From the NCBI GenBank assembly GCA_903813345.2, contig CAIIXF020000009.1, forward strand, positions 22,281,759 to 22,345,758: a stretch of 64,000 nt of DNA. The letters are read 5' to 3'. This DNA is from Owenia fusiformis (Eukaryota; Annelida; Polychaeta; Sabellida; Oweniidae). Under the pieces are notes generated by a model. That model did not search any database and was not told where the DNA came from. It saw only the letters and a list, made by a program, of their open reading frames with translations. Of this stretch, positions 45,290 to 56,974 are shown in pieces (positions within the stretch are counted from its first letter, which is position 1; every line of letters begins with the position of its first letter). The position numbers and the translations under genes are program-made.

Positions 45290-45640
45290 TAATTACTCAT
45301 AAGTATGTGTTCACTTGTGTTCAACAGAGACGTGTTCACACAGAGTTTAAATGTTCACTAAGTATGTGTTCACTTGTGTTCAACAGAGAAATGTTCCCAA
45401 GACATAGATGTGTTTACTAAATATGTGTTCATGAGAGAGGTGTTCTCAAGACAGAGTTTAAATGTTCACTAAGTATATGTTCAATAGTGAGGTGTTCATA
45501 AGACAGAGTTTAGGTATTTACTAAACAGGTTCACAAGACCGATTAGGTGGTCGCAAAGTATGTGTTTAATAGAATGGTGTCCACAATGCAAAGTATAGGT
45601 GTTCACTAAATAGGTGTTCGATAGAGGGGTATTCACTGAT
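45290..45640 (+). repeat. Tandem array of pogo-MITE internal motifs
   Basis: Repeats of about 50-60 bp such as ttcactaagtatgtgttcac and cacacagagtttaaatgttc occur six or seven times. The same gttcacta and aagacagNNtt words occur once in each pogo-like MITE, so this appears to be an amplified interior of that family. Confidence 0.7.
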
Positions 45641-45981
45641 AGAATTCAGTTCACCAGAGTTATTTACAGGAAGTCAAATATTGAAGTTGACGATTAAATC
45701 ATTTATCGCTGCTATATACGCAATAATTGTTCAATTGTGAGGTAGCCTCTTCATAACTGGTAGTAAGCGCAACAACATTGAAGCATCATTCACTATAATT
45801 ATTACTTTAATCTGGTTGACATTTTCAGATTCTATAGACTACTCTCTCATTACAGTATATATCATACAAATTACCTACCAGGTATACACCTCGCTTGATT
45901 ATATACTGGCATGAACTTCATCAGCAAAATAAATCAGTTATCTTATACAAATGCCTTTAGATTTATTCTTTATGATCATAT

Positions 45982-46068
45982 GGTTACCCTGTGTGTACAG
46001 TCTAGTTATAAATTATGAAGGCGAAGCTCTCTTTTAAGAAGTGAAGTCCAACGAATGCAAAGGGTACC
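45982..46068 (+). mobile_element. Short MITE-like repeat (gtacccttt ends), copy 2
   Basis: Left end ggttaccctgtgtgtacag and right end atgcaaagggtacc are roughly inverted. The interior gaagctctcttttaagaagt matches the copy at 37403-37485. Confidence 0.65.
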
Positions 46069-46213
46069 ATCGGAAGGTTTAAAGTATAGGTCAGGTTGTT
46101 TAAGTGTCTGGTGAATGCTTTAGTGATATTTGATGTTGAACTGGATTGGTTCCCAGCTGCCACCTACATACACAGGTGTAATATGTCATACATCAATCTC
46201 AACTGTGTGGAAA

Positions 46214-46630
46214 TTACAGGGTGATCCATCGACATCATAGGAGGCATTTCATACAGGGTGACCCATCTACATCATATGAGATATTTCAACCTTCACTGTA
46301 TATTTATTACAGGGTGACCCATCTATATCATATGAGGTATTTCAACCTTCACTGTATATATATATTACAGGGTGACCCATCTGCATCATATGAGACATTT
46401 CAATCTTCACTGTATATATATATTACAGGGTGACCCATTTACATCATATGAGCTATTTCAACCTTCACTGTATATTTATTACAGGGTGACCCATCTACAT
46501 CATATGAGACATTTCAACCTTCACTGTATATATATTACAGGGTGACCCAAATGCATCATAGGAAACATTTCAACCTTCACTATGTAGATAGTATAACTGA
46601 TACTACATAGATATTACAGGGTGACCCTCC
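46214..46630 (+). repeat. Minisatellite of about 57 bp, 8-9 units
   Basis: Units read tattacagggtgacccatct, acatcatatgagacatttca and accttcactgtatata. Each unit contains tattacag|g after a T/A-rich tract, which resembles a weak splice acceptor. Units are very similar to each other, implying recent expansion. The frame at 46221-46433 is produced by the repeat. Confidence 0.9.
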
Positions 46631-47171
46631 AAGTGCAACACTTCCATTGGAATTGCCTATTATTATCAATTTATTGTATAAATAGGGTGACTTATTGTTA
46701 ATAATTGTTGTTTATTGCAACCATTACTTTCGGATAAGTATTAAAAATCATGTTATATAACATTTGATAAACAATTATTTCTCTATAGTTTCCAATAAAT
46801 TCATATTCTCTGTCTGTTGATATGGATTGTAAAGCTATTATTTTGGGACATATATAAAATTCATGAATTTGAAACCAGTCATTAATTCATGTAGCTTGAT
46901 GCTATTAGTATTTAATAATAAATGAAATTATAAGGACATTTCTAATATGAATAATGTTGGAATACACAAGGGGAGTAGGCCGTATTCATCAGTTAATGGA
47001 ATGAGAGTTGAGCAAATTGAGTTTTTGATGTGAAAACAAATGTTTCAATTCTATTGTTCATCGTAACAGTAAATGTGGGAGTCATATGAAATATTGCAAT
47101 TATGCTAACTCTGATCTAATAGGGTAGGATATGTTAGAATGAATATAACAGTGGGTAATTTTCAATGTACA

Positions 47172-48012
47172 GTAAAACTGTTCCAATTGAACACCTCTCT
47201 GTTAGGAATGCCTGTTTACTCAAATTTTTTCATTGACTTAGATGTTAACAGACCCTCTCTTAAGGAATGCCTATCTAATTGGAACTTGAGGAACGGTATT
47301 TTAGGGCTTGAATTTTGAAAATTCACCTCATTACAACAAGATACATAATTGGTTACACTGTACATCCTATTATCGTATGATCTGTAAAATGAAGATTGGT
47401 CAGTTTTTGTGCTGTACCAATCTGTATTTTAATCAAGGAATTTCTCGAGCAGAATATATCCTGTATTGCACTTCAGATCATTCAATAACTTATATTGTTT
47501 TTCAGAAATGTGAAGGCAATATCAGATTCTAAAGAACTTAGATTAATATGAGTGAAATTAGAATACGGCAATTGCTTAACAGTATGTGACATCCCACCCA
47601 CTGTTAATTACCCTAATGATTTTAATACATTGTTTTAATCCTGAATGCAAATATTTCAATAAAGCTTTATTACATCTGACTCATGCTCATCTAGGAAGTG
47701 GTAGAACTGTTACTTGAGATAATAACAATGAATTCGTATCATGTTGAGCCAAATTTCTCAAAAAATATAAACTTGCACACTATAAATGCTATAACATGAG
47801 GTTGACGAAATTTGAATTTTGAAGCAACATCACTGGAAATATCAAGTTATCAGTTATTCACCATCAACAAAACCTAATTAAAATTTGACAGTTATGGGTT
47901 GGGCAGTTTAGGTTGGCCAAAACTTGAAACCTTTCTGGAGGTGCGAACCCATGCCTACAAGGCACAGTTTAAATTAACAGTGAGTGTTCTCTTGTTCCCA
48001 GATTTTACTGTA
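47172..48012. mobile_element. Possible longer pogo-like element
   Basis: cagtaaaactgttccaattg near 47172, preceded by TA, and cccagattttactg ending about 48012, followed by TA, could be the two ends of an 840-bp element. The inverted match is limited to about 15 bases and the interior shows no transposase, so the pairing is tentative. Confidence 0.35.
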
Positions 48013-48035
48013 TCTTAACTGAAGAAGTTTAACAG

Positions 48036-48225
48036 TGATTTCCCCAGCATTAGAGCAAGTAGGTACAGCACCCACCTGAGATTTTGAAAAAAGACTTGCA
48101 CCCACCTGAAAATGTATTTGCACCCACTTGAAAAATGAGAAAAATCTTGAAAATTTGGCATATTTTGACCAATTTCGGTCTGTATTGTGAAAATGAGAAT
48201 TTTGCACCTACCTGAGAAAAAGATC
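48036..48225 (-). repeat. Dispersed repeat with gtgggtgcaa motifs, copy 2
   Basis: The reverse complement matches 12647-12838 in order: ctccccagcatta, agcacccacctgagatttt, tgcacccacctgaaaat, aaaatgagaaaaatcttga and gagaattttgcacctacctg. Moderately diverged. Confidence 0.75.
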
Positions 48226-48322
48226 CTGGGTAGATAACTATTTAACTTACAATTAATATGATTAAGAGAGCAGGAATCAGGAAAGAAATAAGAAAGCTGT
48301 AGAACTATACCTTAAGTACTTA

Positions 48323-48711
48323 GAGTCCATTTCACTGCTTCATTTCGTCAGTAGAACGGCAAAAATAAGAAATTGGGAGACCATTGTGCAATGATATATG
48401 GAAAAGTATATTCATAATGTACATGAATGACATTTGTATAATGGATTGCTTCTAATATGGCTTATAAAGTGTATGGCCTCTTATATTTGGATGTTTCTCT
48501 GCCATGTTATTTTCAATAAGATTAACATGGCTGAAATTCTTCAAATTACAAGACGGCACAAGCTTATTGCACAAAAAACTAAAAAATATGAAATATACAA
48601 ATGTCATTCATGTACATTATGAATATACTTTTCCATATATTATTGCACAATGGTCTCCCAATTTCTTATTTTTGCCGTTCTACTGACGAAATGAAGCAGT
48701 GAAATGGACTC
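48323..48711. mobile_element. 389-bp near-perfect hairpin element with TA TSD
   Basis: Bases 48323-48440 (gagtccatttcactgcttca onward) are mirrored with hardly any mismatch to 48711 (tgaagcagtgaaatggactc). TA flanks both ends (48321-48322, 48712-48713). The high arm identity means a recent insertion or arm homogenisation. The central 150 bp pairs only partly. Two reading frames in it carry no recognisable domain. Confidence 0.88.
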
Positions 48712-49342
48712 TAGTTATCTAACAAAATGAGTGGCACAGAATTAAGTCATGGAGTTAAATTACATAATAAGGAGATTATGTTTTGTTTTTAAGACCCTGT
48801 ATAACCTAAGGTAGTTCCAAATGTTCAGTATTTTTAATGGTTTCCTAATTGGAGTTTAAACCAGATAAAAGTGCAGATCTCAGGGGGTTTTGAAGTTCTT
48901 TTTACATATCATGAATATGATTCTGTTGTCTTCTGAATTATTTGTTCTCAAACATTCAGATTTTCCTAATGAAGATTGCAAACCTAAAAATGAAAATGAC
49001 ATCCAATTAGGAAATATTTTGAATGAAGTCATACACACATCATGTATTATTGATGATTTGATTTGAAATTATATGGGTCACACTGGAAAGTGTCTTGTTG
49101 GAAAGTTTTGATATCTGGTCTTTTATGGTAGAAAATTCCTGAGCACAGATGAATGGTAAACGCTTACCCACTCCCCAAGGTATAGCATACATCCATTGTA
49201 TCACAATAGTAGGCTGATTATAGTCTTATCTTACTTTGTATTCTTCTTGATATCCTATGGGATCAGGAATAAAGAGTATAGTAATGAAAGCAACCCTCTC
49301 AGGTGTATGATGAGGAATTGATATACATCCATATTCACTATT

Positions 49343-49489
49343 CAGTAAAACTTGTATTTAGTGAATATCTGTGAAGCCACAAAATTGTGTTCATTACAGA
49401 GAGGGTTGTTTATACAGCGGTCAGTAGGCTTCGTGCAGAGGAAGAGACTATACTCAAGAGACAGGTGTTCACTAAGACATGTTTTACTG
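49343..49489 (+). mobile_element. Pogo-like MITE, copy (147 bp)
   Basis: Starts cagtaaaacttgtatttagt and ends gacaggtgttcactaagaca then tgttttactg, followed by TA. The interior gagagggttgtttatacagc matches the other family members. Decayed partial relatives lie near 39515, 55660-55790 and 59030. Confidence 0.8.
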
Positions 49490-51267
49490 TATTATACATC
49501 AATAGTGCATGTTATATATTGAATTTTTGATGTATTAGCAAATATGCTAAATTGCTATTGTTTAAGTAGGCTGGCATAATATAAATTAATAAATATATAT
49601 ACTCATAACAGTGAATGCCATTTACCTATGTGCTGCCCATAAACCATATTGTACCTAATAAATTGTCAAGACTGTAAAGGATTTCAGAGAAGGCCTTACT
49701 GTCCTGTCCTGTCCTCACTTAAAAAGTTCTTAGATAGTTGATGCACTAAAGATGTATTTTGCATTAACTAAAAAAAATGTTGAGGTATTTTTAAAGCTCT
49801 GAACATATATTTTGCTCTTCATAAAAATGTTTTAGGGTATATGTCCGTTGCCTATTTAGGACTGTCATTTACCCATTTTTCCTCAACTTGGTGCCAAATC
49901 TGAATTTTACTTGTGGTTAAATAATATATCTAATTCTTTCATTGTTTTTCTATGAACATTTATATTCTGAGAGAATGCTGAGCTTGTCTCACTATTAAGG
50001 TTCTAAAAAGATGCCTTATATCATTTTGCAACACTGACTGAGATATTCACAGGATTTGACAATTTACCAATAATTGATTAAGAATCCAGCCGTGAGTATC
50101 TGACCCCACGTTCACTTTATCATTGGAATAAATGAGATGTGACAACACACGAACTTGATAGTTAGATAGACCAGTCAGCTGAATTACTCAACAGTATATT
50201 GGATGGATCTCATTATACAGTTGATTACACCATTGTTGTTATACCTTCAACAACAAGATCTTGGTAAAGATTTATCTTGTCAGTATCGTCTTCAATATTT
50301 GTGGTTCACATCCCACATTTTTAACCTATGAGGATTTGAGGAGTTATGTTTCATTTTTAGTGAATTCTTTGGGCAGATTTATTTTAGTTTTTTCATTCTA
50401 GGCTAGTATCTGACAATCTGAACAATTTAGAAATGGGATGGGAGGAAAAGGGCCTTCCAAGATACCTATAAAGGCATCTGTCAAGGCCCGTCTTTGGGCC
50501 AACATTTTAAGGGTTTATTTTTATTTGAGTTCACTGAAATTCACTGAAGTTAGAATGGGAGTAGGGTTCTGTAGTTCAGTTTGTACTATTTTGCAATCTT
50601 GAATAAGTATTGCTTAAGTCAATCTTTCCTGGAAATATACCATCAGGGAATTTATATGGTGATCAACATTGACTAATATACCATAGACATGACTATTACA
50701 TTTAGGTCTTACATCTTGTTTGACATGTCTTGGTTCATTTAAATCCCGTGATATCTTACCATTTAAGGTCATGTACTATTATAGAACCAATAAAATGTAA
50801 TCGAGTTATTGGCAATGTTTTGATACTAAGTGATCTGGTCAATAGTTTGATGTTGTACCAAAATATAAATTATTGCATTGACCCCCTATGTCATAAAAAA
50901 TTGACGAAATCTTACAAATTAAAACCAAATAAAATATACTTTTACATACTACCCTAACACTGTTATTATTAATAAAGTAGACAAGATAAACTATTCACGT
51001 TAACTTTCAATATTATCCTTCACTACCACAACCACCTTACGCTACAATGGATCAATTGAGCAATCACAGGAATGTTAAGATACACAATAGCAATGAATTA
51101 AATAAACAAAAGAATTGATGTATATCCATACATATATTATAAAGATACTGTTACTGCAAGAAGGAAACTCTCTTGTTTCCCAAGATTGGAAACAGCTGGA
51201 CAGGCAGCTTCATAAGACATATGATTAAAAAAGACAGTTGGATTGTAAAGCCAATAATTCTAGATGA
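49490..51267. other. PKC intron 3 segment, no recognised feature
   Basis: AT-rich intronic sequence without a recognisable exon, RNA gene or transposon. Confidence 0.4.
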
Positions 51268-51630
51268 TCTTGAAGGAAGTTAAATCCCAGAATGCTCTTT
51301 CAATTCTACTTGAAGCAGGTTATGTTCCAGAATGCTCTTTCAGCTACACTTGATGCAGGTTATGTCCCAGAATGCTGTTTCAATTTACTTGAAGCAGGTT
51401 ATGTCCAAGAATGCTCTTTCAGCTATACTTGAAGCAGGTTATGTCCCAGAATGCTTGTTTCAATTTACTTGAAGCAGGTTATGTCCCAGAATGCTCTTTC
51501 AATTATACTTAGAGCAGGTTAAATCCAAGAATGTTCTTTCAATTATACTTGAAGCAGGTAATAACCCAGAATGCACTTTCAGCTATACTAGAAGCAGGTT
51601 ATAATCCAGTATGCTTTTTTAATTATACTT
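51268..51630 (+). repeat. Minisatellite of about 42 bp, 8-9 units
   Basis: Units read acttgaagcaggttatgtcc, cagaatgctctttcaatta, with small substitutions and length changes between units. There are no spacers and it does not code. Confidence 0.9.
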
Positions 51631-51917
51631 GTACCTGTAATCAATTATGTTCTACATTGCGTAGTAATGTATCATAACATGAATACTTAATGCCTTACTC
51701 TAGCTATTTCCTCCCTTTGTGTGCAGCTACATGACTTTTTCATTTGAAACAAGAAAGAAAATATAACTTATATTATTAGGATCTTTATATTACATTGAGA
51801 TTGAATTTGGAGCTTGGGTAATTCCAAATAGATTAGTATTCCTGGAACTAAGATTGATTATAATTGAAGGTCTGCATATTACACTGTTCTAGTCATCTTT
51901 AAGTTTCAAATGAAGTC

Positions 51918-52110
51918 AGGCCCATATAGTGAGCTTTTGCCAAAGGGGATTCAAGTTTTAAAAATTCCCAGGGGTTCACAGTATTTGACCATTTTGGCTC
52001 AAAATCACTTCAAAAGTATGGTGAAAACTGTATAATTTTGAAAGAGCATTAGGCCAGGGGGCTTTGCTCAAACCATTTAACCCCTCCCCTTGGCTCCAAG
52101 CCTGAAAGTA
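51918..52110 (+). repeat. aggccc-tagccagg dispersed repeat, diverged copy
   Basis: caggcccatatagtgagctt through aattttgaaagagcattagg, with an end tggctccaagcctg, matches the family of 44131-44339 with many substitutions. Confidence 0.65.
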
Positions 52111-52954
52111 TTTCATATGATTTTCTGAACATACATGTGCATTTCATTTTCTTGCCTGTATGCACGATCGTATCTTGTTGATTGCACTCCATCTCCCTCA
52201 TTTTACATTCATTTCAAAGCATACTACAATCTAGCATTTCTCATATTGGCATCTCTTGATATTCAATGACAGGGTGTGTACTAGAAGTGTTGTTGAAGTC
52301 ATATGGCTAGAATGATTGAGTATCCTCATTATACAGCAGAAGTGGTTGCGATTGCTTATCATGCTTGCTGAACACACTACTAATACTGCTCTGATCAAGA
52401 ATAATTCAGATAATATTATCATTGATTCGGCATTCCTGATGCTTTAGCAAAACCCCATTGCGGGCTCCACAACCTTAATTTTCTAACAAATGTCACATAA
52501 AGAAGGACTGGTGAATAAGAATGGATGTTAATTTCACAATCTTTATTGAAAGGGCTGATTGTATTGCATGGTTGGAAAATTACTGACCAAAGGAATGTAT
52601 TCTCGCAATATATGGCAAAGCTGTGTTTGTTTAAGTCCCCATATAAAAAATATTTTCAAACTTTACACAGGGACTTTAAATGATGCATTAATTGTCACAT
52701 ATTTTTCATCATTACGTGATCACTTTTGAGTCTGTAGTCATGCAAACAAAACAATGAGTGCTGACGAGCAATTACTCCTCGACAAAATCTTAGATGTTCT
52801 AACCAGTAAGATTATTGATTAATTTGAGATACTTTAGGGATTTTGTATCTGTTTTGCTCTTCCCAAGGGTTTTATCAACTAAGTGCAGAAATCACATTTA
52901 CAGATTCTGATCTAAATATTCACCTCACCATCACCATCACCTCACTATCACTTT

Positions 52955-53075
52955 TGTCCATGTTATCTTCTTTTATGTTATTGTGGATGGTGATTGGCAG
53001 TTGGTGTTCGGTGGTTGACATTCGGTGTCTATATAAAATGGTAGGTGGTGACATTTTCCATGTTAATGTCTTGAC
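52955..53075 (+). repeat. gtcaccacc-family fragment (right half)
   Basis: gttggtgttcggtggttgac, then ggtaggtggtgacattttcc and atgttaatgtc match the GC-rich run and right end of the family. A similar right-end fragment is at about 56518-56602 (gagatggtgacattttgcat). Confidence 0.7.
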
Positions 53076-53164
53076 TTCGTATTGAGATGCCATGCCATTT
53101 TGTATTCGGATTGGGATCCAGCCGAGATCCTTAATTTCAGGCCTCCTGAGATTGCAGCTTGTAT

Positions 53165-53684
53165 CACACCGGAATAGCCTGACAACGGTTAAGTCAGATA
53201 CCTTTGTCATAAATGACAGACATAACCGTTGCTTCAATTAGATTTTCATGAACTGTATGTTTAATAGAGCACCTAGACTAAATTCCTTTGGAACAACAAT
53301 CAATCAAAGTATCTTAATACTCATTGTACAGTTAATAATGTTCTACCATCGAAATAAAGTCTTAAGTTTAACTGATCAAAATTAGATACGGGACAACGGA
53401 CACTGTAATTACCATGTGCCATTGTCTTTCTAAATTACTCAAATTCAGATTCCGTTGTCATTGACGATATCGAAGACGCTATATTGTGGCGATTCATGAC
53501 CCAATTTGATTGAAATTAGGATTTCATATGAAACATCATCACAAGAGCTTAATACATGGACAGAATTAGGGACGATAAAATCCCATGAAATGAGGACTAA
53601 GTGATTAAAACAGTAAGCGACGGTTATGTCCGCCATTTATGACAACGGTATCTGACTTTACCATTGTCAGGCTTTTCCGGTGTG
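53165..53684. mobile_element. 520-bp element with long TIRs and 5-bp flanking repeat
   Basis: Left arm cacaccggaatagcctgaca through cagacataaccgtcgc-like sequence is mirrored by the right arm ending tttccggtgtg (about 70 bp). Both ends are flanked by TGTAT (53160-53164, 53685-53689), a candidate 5-bp target duplication. The roughly 370-bp centre has no transposase frame. Superfamily unassigned. Confidence 0.82.
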
Positions 53685-53689
53685 TGTAT

Positions 53690-54728
53690 GTCATCTATTT
53701 TGGGATGATATCACCTGTACGCATTACATTAATGTCATAACAGTAACAAGCGGTAACAATAGATTAATGCTTATGATGTAGTATATAGGAATAAAGGCAA
53801 TAAATATATGATAACCATCACAGTTTATAACTTGCAACAAGATAAGCTTAGATCATAAAAGAAGTGTCATAACATCAGAGCATGCTGCTAGTGAAATGGA
53901 AAGATGAGATGTCAGAATGCTATATCATAACAATATCTATTAATATTATATGTACTGAATTCGAAAAATTAGTTCAAATAGAGAAAAAATAGAATTCATG
54001 GTTACTTTCAAAGGGAATAGGCATTAGAGCAATTGGATGATTCTGCCCCCCTGTTGGAAAAAACTGACGAGATAAAAAATACGTATTTAAAAAATTAACT
54101 TACTTGACCAAACACATTATTGAGAAGAAAACTTGAATCGACTGTATCCAGAATGTCTCACCCCCGCCCCCCTCCCTTATTGTTTAAAAGTAATAGTTTT
54201 ATACAAGTATATTGGGGCGAGAAAAGCCGAATCCTAAATATGCAAATTGGAAGATTTCACAAATGAGAAGCTTATAGGTTCTTGCCGTCTATATATCTAA
54301 ATTAGGTTCGAGACTCCTGTTTAATCCCAAAGCCGTGACATCCATTCACCATAGCATACCAATCAGACCAATCCCACACATTCATCAAAATCATTCTCCA
54401 AACACGCTGTCTGAGATCTGAGTAATGGCAATTTCAAGAAATCTAAGTTTTGGATTGAATAATAACCCTGAACGTTAGACGTATACTGTGGATAAATATT
54501 TCGACGTTATAATTAATTGTTTAGGATGTCTTAAAAGTAGAAATCTGTATTCCATTTAATCAAAATCACATCTATTTTATTCTGCAAGATAAAGTAGCCA
54601 TTGTATCATTAGAAAAACATTGATAAGCTCAGTGATTTATCGCAATTTAATATCTTATATCCTCTGAAAGCAAAATAAATATATAGAGGTTATTATTCCT
54701 TGGAACCAGGTAATCTTGGTGCTCTTAA
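53690..54728. other. PKC intron 3 segment, no recognised feature
   Basis: AT-rich intronic sequence without a recognisable exon, RNA gene or transposon. Confidence 0.4.
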
Positions 54729-54912
54729 AGCTTGTATTCGCGAATGCAATTAAAGGCCTGTCTGTTACCTAATTAACCTACTTTTTCATGACCAACTCAT
54801 TTAAATATGAATGAAATTGTGGCAGGTACTATTCATATTTAAACGAGTTGCCCATAGAATAGCAGGTTAATCTGGCAGCCGACAGGCGTTAGTTGCATTT
54901 GCGAATATAAGC
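54729..54912. mobile_element. 184-bp imperfect hairpin MITE
   Basis: agcttgtattcgcgaatgca, ggcctgtctg, gattaacctact-type, and actcatttaaatatgaat blocks in the left arm are mirrored in order in the right arm, which ends cgaatataagct. The hairpin covers nearly the whole element. No clear flanking duplication. Confidence 0.75.
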
Positions 54913-56517
54913 TCTTCTAGGTTTCTGTCAAGGTTGACCAGTGAACCAATAAAGATTGTTTGAAATGTTTACCATGCTTAATGAACATGCACCATTTCCA
55001 CTTGTTTAACTTTGCTTCTTAAAAGAGAGCTTCGTCTATAGTACAACGCTCTGTCGCATTGAAATAGAGAGGGACTCTACTTTCAAAATCTGGTCATATT
55101 GCCACAAAGGGTGCATCCCACAATCCAATCCCCCATATATATGAAAGGACCTAACCATTAACTTAATATAAATTAAAAATAATAAATCACCTCCTATATC
55201 TATATGCATACAGAGCTTCCATTGTTGACATACAGTTCAAAGCTGTATACAATAAAATATGTTCACATATAGCGTAACTTCATTTTCTTACCTTCCAGGG
55301 AATCTTAAATTGTTAATCAATAATCAGAGGAAGCTAGATAAAAGACAAACTGCTTATATTGACCATTATACCAAGTTTATTCTGATCAATTAGTCAAGTG
55401 GATGCTGACTGACATTCCTTAATACATCATTTATTCAAGACATGCAATCTAATACTGTATATTTATATTTGAGTTAGTTATAGGTTTTATGTAAGCTTCC
55501 AAGCCTTTTATTAAGTTCTTTATAGAATTTTTGTAATTTAATGAGTTATATTCATAACTTGATTGAGTATGTAATATATATGTATGTTGAATGCATATAA
55601 GACAGCGAAACCTTTCTCATTTGAAAACTTCTGGGGCTGGTTTAATGTGTTCGGTTTGGCAGGTGTTCACATTTCAAGTTTTTTAAAGGTAGAAGTCCAT
55701 GCCAGATTAACAAAAAGACATTCACATAGAAAGATGTTCAGATTACTAATAGGTAGGTGTTCAGATACATGTTTTACTATATTCTTATTAATCCTCTATT
55801 GTAATTTAAACTACCTAGAATGCCTATGGCGATTGGTAGTAGATATTTTGTGTATTTTTAGATTATGAAGGAAATAAATAATATGCTAAAAAAAACTATA
55901 TTCTTATAGATTCTTTTATGGTTGAATACAGGTACTTCCTCTCTGATTCTCATCGTAATTCCTAAATAAATTACAAAGTTATGTACAGTTCTTACTAATG
56001 AAGGCATTCCTTCTTTTACTAAGGCATCCCCTTACAAATCCCCTCTCTTACAAGGGCATACCTATTGTAAGAAAGGGGATGTAATGAGTAACAGAGTAAT
56101 GTGCAAAATTTGCATTAATGAATGAATAATCCATATAATATGGTAATAGCATGTAGGTCAAGGTCAACTTAATCAAATATTTATGAGGTAATTGTGCTGG
56201 TGTGTCACTTTTTACATTGCAGTTATAATTATCCAAGTTGCTATAAAGCATTCATTGACAATAAATCAACCTGGAAATAGGGATATTGTATGTTCAATTA
56301 CTGGTTGGATCTAAGTCAGTATCTGATTGCCCAAGATACAGTTTCCACAGCAACGAAGACATGATTATGCATCTCCATAGCAACATTGTTTTAAGCTAAT
56401 ATCATTTTACCTTTGAAGTCTGAAATAGTATGCTCATTGATTTCCAGAATGTATTTTACCTGAGAAAGTTTCATAGTAGATGATACCAGAATATTACTTC
56501 TATTGTGGACAATGTTT
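54913..56517. other. PKC intron 3 end segment with repeat fragments
   Basis: Contains an inverted fragment of the short MITE-like repeat at about 55013-55040 and a decayed pogo-like MITE part at about 55660-55790. A ggcat/cccctct-rich stretch at 56000-56085 (tacaagggcatacctattgt) may be another decayed relative. No exon was recognised. Confidence 0.4.
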
Positions 56518-56865
56518 TGTGTCCGTAAAGTGGCATCTCTAACAAATTATGGTGTCTGTATCAAATGGGAGATGGTGACATTTTGCATGTTAATGCCTTG
56601 TGAATTGGTGATCTCATCAGTCAACTGTGTAAATTGTATACCCCATCTTAAACTTCTCTGTTGACTGATATCAATGGTAGACATTGACTTGAAGGAAACC
56701 ATGCAGCTAGATAATCATAAGCTATGCTTGGTTTGACAACATACTATTCTGGGGAAACTATTTACTTCTGATTCACCAATCAGAACCCAGTATTTTAAAG
56801 GAATAAGCGTTGTAGATTGAAAGATCCAAATTGAATTTTAATTATACAATTTCATTTATTTTCAG

Positions 56866-56974
56866 TCAACTGCGACTCACAGGTTTAAAGTTCATTCCTA
56901 TACAAGTCCCACGTTCTGTGATCACTGTGGCTCCTTGCTATATGGCATCATCCACCAAGGCCTCAAATGTGGCT
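56866..56974 (+). CDS. PRKC-like (classical): Classical protein kinase C, exon 4 (C1B first half)
   Basis: The acceptor ...ttattttcag ends at 56865 and the donor GTAAGT starts at 56975. The 109-base exon encodes residues 87-122 plus one base. C1B begins with His91, C104-x2-C107, then the [14 protein letters not shown] loop with Cys121. The join to exon 3 is phase 0. The remaining C1B ligands (C, H, C, C), the C2 domain and the kinase domain must be encoded downstream of the window. The intron before it is 34 kb, unusually long for a gene in a compact invertebrate genome but consistent with the transposon load seen here. Confidence 0.94.
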
